Positions 26,426 through 36,564 of a stretch of 64,000 bases of DNA are shown in pieces. Position numbers and translations under genes: made by a program. The stretch spans positions 422,697,319 through 422,761,318 of the forward strand of contig NC_066584.1 of assembly GCF_024323335.1 (NCBI RefSeq), in the 5' to 3' direction. This DNA is from Lathyrus oleraceus (Eukaryota; Streptophyta; Magnoliopsida; Fabales; Fabaceae). Every line of letters starts with the position of its first letter. The first letter of the stretch is position 1. Below the pieces are notes generated by a model that ran no database searches, was not told the origin of the DNA, and saw only the letters and a list, made by a program, of their open reading frames with translations.

Positions 26426-26531
26426 TAGGATGCGATATCCTAGCGAGCATGTGTCGTCCCCCCAGTCCGAACTACTTCGACTCTGATGTCTATGCCTGAT
26501 AGACTAAGTAGGCCCAGGATGCGACATCCTG
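26426..26531 (+). other. Two hairpins with loop GCGAY near the Ogre LTR end
   Basis: TAGGAT pairs with ATCCTA (26426-26442) around GCGAT. CAGGAT pairs with ATCCTG (26515-26531) around GCGAC. The outer base pair differs, yet pairing is kept. The minus-strand LTR has matching hairpins near 13010 and 13096. Confidence 0.7.
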
Positions 26532-26836
26532 CCGAGTCAGTTTCAGTCAGTCTCTCTTGTCTCTTTTCAGCCAGTGTGTGTAAGTGTGAGCAGTGTTTAG
26601 CAACCAATATTCCTTCCTTTTGTGCGTGGATCCCGTAGAGTACTACGGATGCGTAGGGGTGCTAATACCTTCCCTTCGCATAACCGACTCCCGAACCCAT
26701 TCTCTTTGGTCGCGAGACCATGTCTTTTCCCAGGTTTACTCTGAGCGTTTCCTTTCCCTCTTTTGGGATAAATAACGCACGGTGGCGGCTCTGTTGTTCT
26801 TTCTTTTCCCGCCGGTTTTTCGCGTGACGCGACAGC

Positions 26837-26854
26837 TGGCGACTCTGCTGGGGA
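26837..26854 (+). other. Ogre primer binding site, tRNA-Arg type
   Basis: TGGCGACTCTGCTGGGGA lies two bases after the LTR end. This is the primer site known for Ogre elements, complementary to the 3' end of a tRNA-Arg. Confidence 0.93.
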
Positions 26855-27675
26855 TATAGAGAAGTTGACCTATGCTGGTCCATCTTCCCTGAGCGAGTCT
26901 CTCCTAGCGCTCTTTAGGTTAGGGTTTTGGTTGCTTTATGCTGTGTTTATTTATTGCATTCATTATTTACTGTTTGCATTCATTGTCTATTGTTTGCATT
27001 TATGTTTGCATTAATGTTTGCATTTATTCATCTGTTCACCTGGCTGGTTGTTTGTTTCTCTCTGTGTGGGGGGGAAGAGTCAGTTGAGGTAAAAGGTCCA
27101 ATACCCAGACCATGAGTGCAATCTAGGATACCCAGGAATAGAGTGATTCGTGGGAAGCGGGTGGTATGGCGCCACTTAGCGGAACATTGATATCACGAGC
27201 AGTTCAGACCCTGGTGGGATGCTGTCGTTACATACTTCGGGTGTGTATATGACAGTATTCTGCGAAAGGTTATTTATGCTGCGTTTCTCTCAAGCTTTAC
27301 CCTGGCCTAGACTACACCCGTGAGTGGGGAAGGGTTATTCATTATTACAGGTACCGTTGGTGACTCGGTTCTGTTGGTGACTTGATTCTGATGGTGACTT
27401 TGTGTTCAAACAGTTTTCGGTTGACCTTAAGTTGGATTTACGTTCTGATTTTGACTGAAGCTTCGACCTAGTGATCAGAGATTGCACAAACAGCCAGTCC
27501 AGTCTGCATCATGTGCATCATAGCATATTTATTTTTCAAAAGAAACGCATTGAAAAAAAAAAAAGAAAATAAAAAAAAAATCAAAAAAATCAAAAGGAAA
27601 AAAAAAAGAAAAAAAACTAATCTCTGCATGCATATCATTTCTCAGGTACATTCCCGAGCTTGTCTGCTGATAGAG
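26855..27675 (+). other. Ogre 5' untranslated leader
   Basis: It contains repeated TTTGCATT words (26950-27030), three GGTGACT words near 27360-27400 and an A-rich tract at 27552-27620. An upstream in-frame ATG at 27511 would add a lysine-rich extension read from the A tract, which I consider artefactual. TTTCTCAG before 27646 resembles a splice acceptor, but I cannot name a donor. Confidence 0.6.
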
Positions 27676-29316
27676 ATGGCAACGGTTCCCGAGCCGAAGC
27701 GGAAGACCTGTTCCTACAGTTTCCACCGTGAGCCGTTGACTCCACTAGTTGAGTTGGGTAGTCTCGTGACAGACGATCGACTGAAGAGTTTTGTTGGGCG
27801 GTACGGAGATATCTTGACAGTATTGAAGACAGTAGTAGATCCAGTGCCTCTGCAGACACTACTTCAGTTTTATGACCCAGAGCTTCATTGTTTCACTTTC
27901 CAGGATTATCAGTTGGCGCCTACTCTCGAGGAGTACTCTATTCTGTTGAGTGTTCCTATCCAGCATCAGGTTCCTTTCTTGGATGTGCCCAAGGAGGTTG
28001 ATTTCAGAGTTGTTGCCAGAGCTCTCCACTTGGGTATCAAGGAAGTCAGTGATAGTTGGAAGTCCAGTGGGGATGTTGTAGGATTGCCTTTGAAGTTTCT
28101 ATTGAGGGTAGCTAGAGAAGAAGCAGAGAAGGGGAGTTGGGAAGCCTTTCACGCACAGCTAGCTGCCATGATCTATGGTATCATCCTATTTCCCAGTATG
28201 CCAAATTTCATTGACTTCACTGCTATCAGCATTTTCATCAGAGGGAATCCAATCCCTACTCTTCTAGCAGATACTTACTATGCCATTCACAGTAGGCATG
28301 GTAAGGGTGGAGCCATCAGGTGTTGTCTACCTCTTCTGTTCAAATGGTTCGTGTCTCTTCTGCCAGTCAGTGGACCTTTTGTGGATGCTCAGAGCACGCG
28401 TAAATGGACTCAGAGGGTTATGTCTCTTACCTCCTATGATATCAGGTGGCAATCTTACCGGATGGATGTGCGTAACGTCATTATGAGCTGTGGAGGATTC
28501 CGTAATGTACCACTCATAGGGACTAGAGGTTGCATCAATTACAACCCGGTCCTTTCTCTTCGCCAGTTAGGGTTTGTGATGAAGGGAAGACCACTTGAGG
28601 ATGAGGTAGCTGAAAGTGTGTATTTTGAGAAGAAGGATGACCCGGCTAGATTAGAGCAGATTGGGAGAGCTTGGAAGTCCATTGGTGTCAGAGATGGATC
28701 CGTCTTGGGGAAGAAGTTTGCCATTGCTATGCCCGATTACACTGATTGGGTCAGGAAGAGAGTGGAAACTTTGTTGCTACCCTACGATAGGATGGAGCCG
28801 TTGCAAGAGCAACCACCTTTGATCCTTGCTGATAGTGTACCTGCTGAGCACTATAAGCAAGCCCTGATGGAGAATCGTCGTTTGAGAGAGAAGGAGCAAG
28901 ACACCCATATGGAGCTGTACAAAGCTCAGGCTGATAAGCTGCACTTGGCCCATCAACTCAGGGAGGTGCAAGGAGAAGATGCTAGCAGAGCAAGAAGCAA
29001 GAAGAGATCCTACGAAGAGATGGAGAGTATGTTAGATGCAGAACACCGGGAGCGCTTGAGGCTGCAGAGGGCTGAGGCCAGTTATCAGAAGAAGATCAGA
29101 GACTTGGAGAGGCAACTCAGAGACAAAGATGCTCAGTTGAAGAAAGAGATGGAGTTGAGACAGAAATCAGAGGACCACCTTGGAGGAGAAGTCTTGGAGC
29201 TCAGAAGACAGCTGAAGGAGAAGATCGCCCCTTTACCAGATTGTTCAGAATGCTCACTGTTGATCGACCAGTGCCATTACCTGAAGACCCTCATTCCGGA
29301 AGACCGTCTGTCTTAG
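27676..29316 (+). CDS. Ogre ORF1 protein (546 aa), function unknown
   Basis: This is the extra protein that Ogre elements encode upstream of gag. The chosen Met follows the A-rich leader and gives a normal N terminus (MATVPEPKRK). Roughly residues 10-350 form a mostly hydrophobic, tryptophan-containing domain. Its blocks LPLKFLLRVA, FHAQLAAMIYGIILFP and TYYAIHSRHGKGG resemble the plant mobile domain / DUF7745-like group. I recognise that by pattern and have not searched it. Residues about 380-510 are rich in Glu, Lys, Arg and Leu with heptad-like spacing, so a coiled coil is likely. A short Cys/His tail (CSECSLLIDQCHYL) closes it. The frame is open throughout, unlike pol. It is separated from gag by 456 bp, so its expression probably needs splicing or reinitiation. 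Role in replication is unknown. Confidence 0.85.
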   Translation: MATVPEPKRKTCSYSFHREPLTPLVELGSLVTDDRLKSFVGRYGDILTVLKTVVDPVPLQTLLQFYDPELHCFTFQDYQLAPTLEEYSILLSVPIQHQVPFLDVPKEVDFRVVARALHLGIKEVSDSWKSSGDVVGLPLKFLLRVAREEAEKGSWEAFHAQLAAMIYGIILFPSMPNFIDFTAISIFIRGNPIPTLLADTYYAIHSRHGKGGAIRCCLPLLFKWFVSLLPVSGPFVDAQSTRKWTQRVMSLTSYDIRWQSYRMDVRNVIMSCGGFRNVPLIGTRGCINYNPVLSLRQLGFVMKGRPLEDEVAESVYFEKKDDPARLEQIGRAWKSIGVRDGSVLGKKFAIAMPDYTDWVRKRVETLLLPYDRMEPLQEQPPLILADSVPAEHYKQALMENRRLREKEQDTHMELYKAQADKLHLAHQLREVQGEDASRARSKKRSYEEMESMLDAEHRERLRLQRAEASYQKKIRDLERQLRDKDAQLKKEMELRQKSEDHLGGEVLELRRQLKEKIAPLPDCSECSLLIDQCHYLKTLIPEDRLS

Positions 29317-29336
29317 TTTGTATCTCTGATTGTATT

Positions 29337-29444
29337 TTGTTGAGAATCACCTCCAGGCTTGTTGGATGGGATTCATTTGCGTGTAAGCCATCTCTTGGAT
29401 CTTTTTGTTGAGAATCACCTCCAGGCTTGTTGGATGGGATTCTT
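29337..29444 (+). repeat. Direct repeat with hairpin potential between ORF1 and gag
   Basis: A block of nearly 40 bp beginning TTGTTGAGAATCACCTCC occurs at about 29337 and again at about 29406. Within each copy, GAATC pairs with GATTC and the inner CCTCCA can pair with TGGATGG. The rest of 29317-29772 is a leader with repeated GCATCAT words and a T-rich acceptor-like TTTTAGGCAG near 29717. Confidence 0.7.
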
Positions 29445-29772
29445 TTTCTTTGTACGTTGTTTATTCAGATATTCTGTTGACATTGGTTGTATGCCTTTTA
29501 CCTTTATGTATGTATAAGGATGTCAACATTTCCTTGTATCTGTTTGTTCTCTTGTTGCTGCAGGTTGCCATCTTTTCAGGATGGGTCAGGCTCTTTGAAT
29601 GCCTGAGAAATGAGCATATCATGTGCATCATACGCATCATTAGCATCATACTCATATCATTTTGCATAACAGGTGTTCTCGGTCGTGACTTCTCACTCTG
29701 GTTCCTGTTTTAGGCAGGATAGCTGATCAACGTCCGCACCGCTACTCAACAAGACTGAATCAACAGAGAAGT

Positions 29773-32700
29773 ATGGATCAATTTCAGGCTGAGTTGGCTG
29801 AGATGAAGGCAAGCATGGCCCAGTTTATGAATATGATGCAAGGGGTTGCGCAAGGTCAAGAAGAACTTCGAGCTATGGTTCAGAGACAAGAAGCTGCAAA
29901 TCCACCGATCAACCATGCTCCGCCAGAGGGAGGCCCGGTCAATGATAACAATGTTGCTGCTGCTGTACCCGTCAACAACTATGCTGCAGGTGATGAGTTG
30001 GGGGGTATTCGAATCAACGGTGAACCTATTGTTCCAGATGCCGCTAATGCCAGAGTAGTCCGCGCTCCGGCCCGTAATCATGCTCCGATTGTTGACAGAC
30101 AAGAGGATATGTTCTCTCTGCTCAGTGAAGACGAAGACGTTCTGGGAAGGGTTAATGAGAGAGACCGTAAAGTTGAAGCTCTTGCTGAGAAGATCCGTGC
30201 TATGGAAAGTCAAAATTCTCTTGGTTTTGATGTTACTAATATGGGATTGGTAGAAGGTTTGAGAATCCCTCACAAGTTCAAAGCACCGTCATTCGACAAA
30301 TACAACGGTACTTCTTGCCCTCGCACCCATGTGCAGGCTTACTACAGGAAGATCTCTGCGTATACTGATGATGAAAAGATGTGGATGTATTTTTTCCAAG
30401 ATAGTCTATCTGGGGCTTCTTTGGACTGGTACATGGAATTGAAGAGAGATTCGATCCGATGCTGGAGAGATCTGGGTGAAGCGTTCCTCAGACAGTATAA
30501 ACACAACATGGACATGGCACCGAGCCGGACTCAGCTGCAGAGTCTTTGTCAGAAATCCAATGAAAGCTTCAAGGAGTATGCCCAGAGGTGGCGTGAACTA
30601 GCTGCTAGAGTTCAACCCCCTATGCTGGAGAGGGAGTTGACAGACATGTTTATCGGTACTCTTCAAGGCGTGTTTATGGACCGGATGGGGAGCTGTCCAT
30701 TCAGTAGTTTTTCTGATGTTGTCATTTGTGGAGAGAGGACTGAGAGTCTAATCAAAGCTGGTAGGATCCATGATGCTGGTTCCTCGTCTTCATTAAAGAA
30801 ACCCTTCTCTGGGGCACCTCGCCGTAGAGAAGGAGAGACCAATGCTGTACAGCACAGAGGGGGTGTGTACAGAACAAATGCTAACGGAGATCAATATCGT
30901 CCAGTAGCTGCAGTGACTATTCCGGCACCTCAACCTCGTCAACAACAACAACCAAGAGTTCAACAACCGCAACAACAACAACAACAGCAACGTCCTTATC
31001 AGCCCAGACAGAAATTGCAGGCTGATAGAAGATTTGATCCTCTGCCCATGTCTTACACAGAGTTATTACCCGAACTACTCAAGTTGGGGATGATTGAGTT
31101 GCGTACAATGGCTCCGCCTACAGTGCTGCCTCCTGGCTATGATGCTAATGTTAGATGTGACTTTCACTCTGGGGCACCAGGCCACCATACTGAGAAGTGT
31201 CGAGCTCTCCAGCACAAGGTTCAAGATTTGATCGATGCCAAGGCAATCAACTTCGCTCCGGTGCCTAACGTCGTGAACAACCCTATGCCTCAGCATGGTG
31301 GACATAGAGTGAACAATATTGAAGGGAAGGAAGCTGAAGATCTGGTTGTTAATGTTGATGATGTTCAGACTTCTCTGCTAGTTGTGAAGGGCCGTTTGCT
31401 GAATGGGGGTGTCTACCCGGGCTGCGATGAAGATTGTTTGGGCTGTGCAGAATCTGAGAATGGTTGCGACCAGTTAAGGACCGGTATCCAGGGTATGATG
31501 GATGAAGGTTGTTTGCAATTCAGTAGGGCTGTAAAAGATCGTGGAACAACGTCAACTATCACCATTTACTTTAAACCGTCTGAAGAACGTGGACAAAGGA
31601 TTGTCAGTGCACCTGCAGCAAATGGTACCCCAGTTACCATTCCCGTGCCTGTAACCATCAATGTTCCAACTACTACCGCTGCATCTGGAGGAAGGACTGT
31701 TGAGAATAGTAAAGCCGTGCCGTGGAAGTATGACAATGCTCACCGCAATTACAGAAGGGCTGAAAACCAGACGAGACCAGTGAATCAAGCTCCAGTGACG
31801 ATTGGTGTACCGAATAGAGTTCCTGCAACTGTTGGTCTGGCTGTGGATAATGTAGGGGATCCAGGAGGTTTTACCAGAAGCGGTCGTCTGTTCGCACCGC
31901 AGCCTTTGAGGGACAATAATGCCGAGGTTCTCGCCAGAGCAAAGGGTAAACAAGCTGTGGTTGAGGAAGAACCTGTCCAGAAGGAAGCGCCCGAGGGGTC
32001 ATTTGAGAACGACGTGGAGGAGTTTATGAAGATAATCAAGAAGAGTGACTACAAGATTGTGGATCAGTTGAATCAAACTCCGTCCAAGATTTCTATACTT
32101 TCACTGTTGTTGTGCTCTGAGGCACACCGTAACGCCTTGCTGAAGATGTTGAATTTGGCTTACGTACCTCAGGAGATTTCTGTCAATCAACTGGAGGGTG
32201 TGATGGCCAATGTGAGCACCAGGCATGGTGTGGGTTTCACCAACTTGGACTTACCGCCTGAGGGGCGAAACCATAACAAAGCCTTGCACATCACCATGGA
32301 GTGCAAGGGGGCAGTGTTGTCGCACGTATTGGTAGACACCGGGTCATCATTGAATGTGTTGCCTAAGCAGATTCTGAGGAAGATTGATGCGGAAGGGTTT
32401 GTGCTTAATCCCAGTGACCTGATCGTTCGTGCTTTCGACGGATCCAAACGTTCTGTGTGTGGAGAAGTTACCTTGCCTGTGAAGATAGGTCCTGAGGTTT
32501 TTGATATCATCTTCTATGTTATGGACATCCAGCCTGCCTATAGTTGTTTGTTGGGGCGTCCATGGATTCATGCAGCAGGGGCAGTCTCGTCGACTCTCCA
32601 TCAAAAGCTCAAGTATGTCTGGAACGGTCAGATTGTGACTGTGTGCGGTGAAGAAGAGATTCTGGTGAGTCATCTATCCTCGTTCAAATATGTTGAGGTG

Positions 32701-33114
32701 GATGGCGAGATCCACGAAACCTTATGCCAGGCGTTTGAGACTGTGGCTCTTGAGAAAGTGGCGTACGCTGAGCAGAAGAAGTCAGGTGCTTCGATTACTT
32801 CTTACAAGCAGGCTAAGGAGGTTGTTGATTCTGGCAAAACTGAAGGCTGGGGCAAGATGGTGGATTTGCCGGTTAAAGAAGACAAATTTGGTGTTGGTTA
32901 TGAGCCTCTCCTAGCAGAGCAGAATGGTCAAGCGGGTCCGAGTACCTTTACCAGCGCTGGGCTGATGAATCATGGCGACGTCTCTGCAACCGGTAGCGAA
33001 GACTGTGACAGTGATTGTGATTTGGACAACTGGGTTCGCCCGTGTGCACCAGGGGGGTCTATCAACAACTGGACGGCTGAAGAAGTGGTTCAAGTTACTC
33101 TTCTGACAGAGTAA
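29773..33114 (+). CDS. Ogre gag-protease (1,113 aa)
   Basis: Gag builds the particle and the protease matures the polyprotein. The N terminus is Met- and Gln-rich and probably helical. The retrotransposon gag core spans roughly residues 165-330, with the typical WYMEL and FLRQYK blocks. A Gln/Pro-rich linker follows near 380-420. A zinc-knuckle-like motif with Cys, His, His, Cys (462-476, CDFHSGAPGHHTEKC) replaces the usual CCHC spacing. The aspartic protease has DTGSS at 855-859 and the LLGRPW block near 921-926. The frame closes with a stop at 33112. In Ogre the pol frame is reached by removing an intron, and a donor-like GTAATT overlaps this stop at 33111. Confidence 0.93.
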   Translation: MDQFQAELAEMKASMAQFMNMMQGVAQGQEELRAMVQRQEAANPPINHAPPEGGPVNDNNVAAAVPVNNYAAGDELGGIRINGEPIVPDAANARVVRAPARNHAPIVDRQEDMFSLLSEDEDVLGRVNERDRKVEALAEKIRAMESQNSLGFDVTNMGLVEGLRIPHKFKAPSFDKYNGTSCPRTHVQAYYRKISAYTDDEKMWMYFFQDSLSGASLDWYMELKRDSIRCWRDLGEAFLRQYKHNMDMAPSRTQLQSLCQKSNESFKEYAQRWRELAARVQPPMLERELTDMFIGTLQGVFMDRMGSCPFSSFSDVVICGERTESLIKAGRIHDAGSSSSLKKPFSGAPRRREGETNAVQHRGGVYRTNANGDQYRPVAAVTIPAPQPRQQQQPRVQQPQQQQQQQRPYQPRQKLQADRRFDPLPMSYTELLPELLKLGMIELRTMAPPTVLPPGYDANVRCDFHSGAPGHHTEKCRALQHKVQDLIDAKAINFAPVPNVVNNPMPQHGGHRVNNIEGKEAEDLVVNVDDVQTSLLVVKGRLLNGGVYPGCDEDCLGCAESENGCDQLRTGIQGMMDEGCLQFSRAVKDRGTTSTITIYFKPSEERGQRIVSAPAANGTPVTIPVPVTINVPTTTAASGGRTVENSKAVPWKYDNAHRNYRRAENQTRPVNQAPVTIGVPNRVPATVGLAVDNVGDPGGFTRSGRLFAPQPLRDNNAEVLARAKGKQAVVEEEPVQKEAPEGSFENDVEEFMKIIKKSDYKIVDQLNQTPSKISILSLLLCSEAHRNALLKMLNLAYVPQEISVNQLEGVMANVSTRHGVGFTNLDLPPEGRNHNKALHITMECKGAVLSHVLVDTGSSLNVLPKQILRKIDAEGFVLNPSDLIVRAFDGSKRSVCGEVTLPVKIGPEVFDIIFYVMDIQPAYSCLLGRPWIHAAGAVSSTLHQKLKYVWNGQIVTVCGEEEILVSHLSSFKYVEVDGEIHETLCQAFETVALEKVAYAEQKKSGASITSYKQAKEVVDSGKTEGWGKMVDLPVKEDKFGVGYEPLLAEQNGQAGPSTFTSAGLMNHGDVSATGSEDCDSDCDLDNWVRPCAPGGSINNWTAEEVVQVTLLTE

Positions 33115-33367
33115 TTTTCTGTTGTTTTGTCATTTTGCATGAAAATCCTACGTTCTGCCCAAGGCGTAGTGATTCATTTTTGTAGGGCCTCATCATGTTT
33201 TAATGATTATCATTAATGAAGGACATTTTTTGAACAAACTTTGTGATCCTTGTCTTTCTATTTTTTTGTTTTCATTTTTCTTTTTCGAAAACAATAAAAA
33301 TGGCAATGTTTTTATTTTTTGTGACCTTATTGAACTCTTTTTCTAAAACAAAGCATCAAACACGCAG
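33111..33367 (+). other. Predicted Ogre intron between protease and RT (257 bp)
   Basis: The segment starts GTAATT and ends CACGCAG with T-rich stretches inside. Removing it joins the gag-pro frame to the open frame beginning at 33369 without a stop (phase: two bases before, one after). It is in the known position for Ogre splicing, which removes the gag-pro stop. The exact acceptor is an inference. Confidence 0.7.
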
Positions 33368-33722
33368 AAGCGATATTATGGCATTCACTATGAACAGTTC
33401 TGTTATGGCTCAGTATGATTTCGACAATCCCATCTACCAAGCTGAAGAGGAGAGTGAGGAAGACTGTGAACTCCCTGCAGAATTGGCCAGATTGCTGAAG
33501 CAGGAGGAAAGGGTCATCCAACCTCATCAGGAGGAGTTGGAAACTGTTAATCTGGGTACTGAGGACGACAAAAAAGAAATCAAGATTGGGGCTGTTTTAG
33601 AAGACTCTGTCAAGAGGAGGCTGATTGAGATGCTGAGAGAATATGTGGAGGTATTCGCCTGGTCATACCAAGATATGCCTGGTTTAGATACAGACATTGT
33701 GATGCATCGATTACCTCTTAGG
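33368..33722 (+). pseudogene. Ogre pol, N-terminal segment before the first frame break
   Basis: This open stretch (about 118 codons) encodes an acidic linker and the conserved lead-in to reverse transcriptase (VEVFAWSYQDMPGLD, then a HRLPL block). At about 33720-33722 the frame is one base short in a G run, and the continuing homology moves to another frame. Beyond that point the original frame reads an unrelated tail to 33917. Confidence 0.8.
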
Positions 33723-34943
33723 AAGGATGTCCTTCAGTTAAGCAGAAGCTTCGTAGAACGAGTCCTGACATGGCAACTAAGATCAAGGAAGAGGTTCAGA
33801 AGCAGTGGGATGCGGGTTTTCTGGCTGTCACCAGTTATCCACCGTGGGTGGCCAACATCGTTCCTGTGCCGAAGAAGGATGGTAAAGTCAGAATGTGTGT
33901 CGATTACCGGGATTTGAATAGGGCGAGTCCGAAAGATGATTTCCCATTACCTCACATTGATGTATTGGTTGATAATACGGCTCAATCTTCGGTATTCTCT
34001 TTCATGGATGGTTTCTCCGGATATAATCAGATCAAGATGGCGCCAGAGGACATGGAAAAGACGACATTCATTACACCTTGGGGCACGTTCTGCTATAAGG
34101 TGATGCCATTTGGGCTGAAGAATGCTGGTGCTACCTATCAGAGGGCAATGACGACTCTCTTTCATGACATGATGCACAAAGAAATTGAAGTGTACGTAGA
34201 TGATATGATTGCGAAGTCGCAAACAGAAGAGGAGCACCTGGTTAATTTGCAGAAGCTGTTTGACCGGTTGAGAAAGTTCAAGCTGAGGTTGAATCCGAAC
34301 AAGTGTACGTTTGGGGTGAGATCCGGGAAGCTCTTAGGCTTCATTGTCAGTGAGAAAGGGATTGAGGTTGATCCAGCGAAAGTCAAAGCTATTCAAGAAA
34401 TGCCTGAACCGAAAACGGAAAAGCAAGTCCGTGGGTTTTTAGGGAGATTGAATTACATTGCAAGGTTCATATCTCATCTAACTGCTACATGTGAACCAAT
34501 TTTCAAACTGCTCAGAAAGAATCAAGCGATCAAGTGGAACGACGACTGTCAGAAAGCTTTTGACAAGATTAAAGAGTATTTACAGAAACCTCCAATCCTG
34601 ATTCCTCCAGTTCCTGGGAGACCACTGATAATGTACCTTTCAGTCACCGAGACTTCGATGGGGTGTGTATTGGGACAGCATGACGAGTCTGGTCGAAAAG
34701 AGCATGCCATATACTACCTTAGCAAAAAGTTTACCGACTGTGAAACAAGATATTCACTGCTCGAGAAAACTTGCTGTGCTTTGGCCTGGGCTGCTCGCCG
34801 ACTGAGACAGTATATGTTGAACCATACTACCTTATTGATTTCTAAGATGGATCCAGTGAAGTACATCTTTGAGAAACCAGCTCTCACCGGACGTGTTGCC
34901 CGTTGGCAGATGATTCTAACAGAGTATGACCTTCAGTACACGT
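33722..34943 (+). pseudogene. Ogre pol: reverse transcriptase and RNase H
   Basis: This segment copies RNA into DNA and degrades the template. It shows VDYRDLNRASPKDDFPLPHIDVLVD, the FMDGFSGYNQI block holding the first catalytic Asp, MPFGLKNAGATYQ and the catalytic YVDD (residues 142-145 counted from the Met at 33770). RNase H follows with the HAIYYLSKKF and YSLLEKTCCAL blocks. The part is internally open. A second one-base loss, in a C run near 34943, shifts the downstream frame, and this frame ends at 35017. The catalytic residues are intact, so damage is limited to the frame breaks. Confidence 0.9.
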
Positions 34944-36564
34944 CCAGAAGGCCATCAAAGGTAGTATTCTGTCAGACTACCTTGCCGAACAACCGATTGA
35001 AGATTATCAGCCTATGATGTTTGAATTCCCTGATGAAGACATCATGTATCTGAAGATGAAAGATTGCGAAGAACCTCTTGTCGAGGAAGGACCGGACCCG
35101 GATGACAAATGGACACTGATGTTTGATGGGGCTGTGAATATGAACGGTAACGGTGTTGGGGCAGTATTGATCAATCCTAAAGGTGCTCATATACCTTTTT
35201 CTGCCAGACTGACGTTTGACGTCACCAACAACGAAGCTGAGTATGAGGCTTGTATCATGGGGATAGAAGAAGCCATTGATCTGAGAATCAAAACACTTGA
35301 CATTTATGGAGATTCAGCTCTAGTGGTCAATCAAGTCAACGGAGATTGGAATACGAATCAGCCGCACTTGATCCCGTATAGAGATTACACCAGAAGAATA
35401 CTGACGTTCTTCAAGAAAGTGGAGTTGTATCATGTCCCCCGGGATGAGAATCAAATGGCTGATGCCTTGGCTACTTTGTCATCTATGATCAAAGTTCATT
35501 GGTGGAATCATGTGCCACATGTTGCGGTGAATCGACTTGAGAGGCCTGCGTATGTGTTTGCAGCCGAGTCTGTTGTGATTGATGAGAAGCCGTGGTATTA
35601 TGACATCAAGAATTTCCTCAAGACTCAGGAGTATCCTGAAGGTGCGTCGAAGAATGACAAGAAAACCCTGAGGAGGCTAGCTGGAAGCTTCTATTTGAAT
35701 CAGGATGATGTGCTGTATAAGAGAAACTTTGACATGGTCTTGCTCAGATGCGTGGACAGACCCGAGGCAGACATGTTAATGCAGGAAGTTCATGAAGGTT
35801 CCTTCGGTACTCATGCCGGCGGACATGCAATGGCTAAGAAATTGTTGAGAGCGGGTTATTACTGGATGACTATGGAATCCGATTGTTTCAAGTATGCTCG
35901 GAAGTGCCATAAGTGTCAAATCTATGCTGATAAGGTGCACGTACCACCAAGCCCTCTGAATATCATGAATTCGCCTTGGCCGTTTGCCATGTGGGGCATT
36001 GATATGATTGGGAAGATTGAGCCTACTGCTTCGAATGGACATCGCTTCATCTTGGTTGCGATTGACTATTTCACCAAGTGGGTGGAAGCAGCTTCCTATG
36101 CTAACGTTACCAAACAAGTGGTTACCCGGTTCATCAAGAAAGAAATCATATGTCGTTATGGAGTTCCTGAGAGAATCATCACTGACAATGGTTCGAATCT
36201 CAACAACAAGATGATGAAAGAGCTTTGTAAAGATTTCAAGATTGAACATCACAATTCTTCTCCTTACAGACCGAAGATGAATGGTGCTGTAGAAGCGGCA
36301 AACAAGAATATCAAGAAGATTGTGCAGAAGATGGTCGTTACGTACAAGGATTGGCATGAGATGCTGCCTTTCGCTTTGCATGGGTACCGTACCTCAGTAC
36401 GTACGTCGACCGGGGCAACCCCTTACTCCCTTGTGTATGGTATGGAAGCTGTTCTACCTGTTGAAGTGGAGATTCCTTCTCTGAGAGTTTTGTTGGATGT
36501 CAAGCTGGACGAAGCCGAGTGGATTCGAACAAGGTTTAACGAGTTGAGCCTTATCGAAGAAGAC
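34944..36564 (+). pseudogene. Ogre pol: archaeal-type RNase H and integrase
   Basis: A second RNase H, typical of the Tat lineage, starts near 35106. Counted from the Met at 35014 its acidic residues are D38 (FDG), a Glu near 76, D100 (YGDS) and D130 (MADAL). Integrase follows with the zinc finger (H230, H237 or H241, C268, C271) and catalytic D290, D351 and E387, with 35 residues between the last two. A third one-base loss near 36563 shifts the frame, and a stop follows at 36568. Confidence 0.9.

Larger units (their letters stand above)
19725..26834 (+). repeat. Ogre 5' LTR (7,110 bp)
   Basis: It runs from TGTAGCACC to GACGCGACA. The first half has many CTTGCCTTG and CTGTCC-rich words, and the second half is T-rich. 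Several duplicated hairpins sit at 25534-26531. It should hold the promoter and part of the RNA leader. I could not place the transcription start. The small ORFs in it (for example near 22420 and 22760) have no recognisable domain. Confidence 0.95.

Noticed and set aside
27511..27675. Upstream ATG giving a 55-residue lysine-rich extension of ORF1
   Set aside because: The extension is read from an A-rich leader tract. The Met at 27676 gives a natural start.
35776..36381. 201-aa minus-strand ORF opposite the Ogre integrase
   Set aside because: It is a shadow of a strong plus-strand coding region with catalytic motifs.
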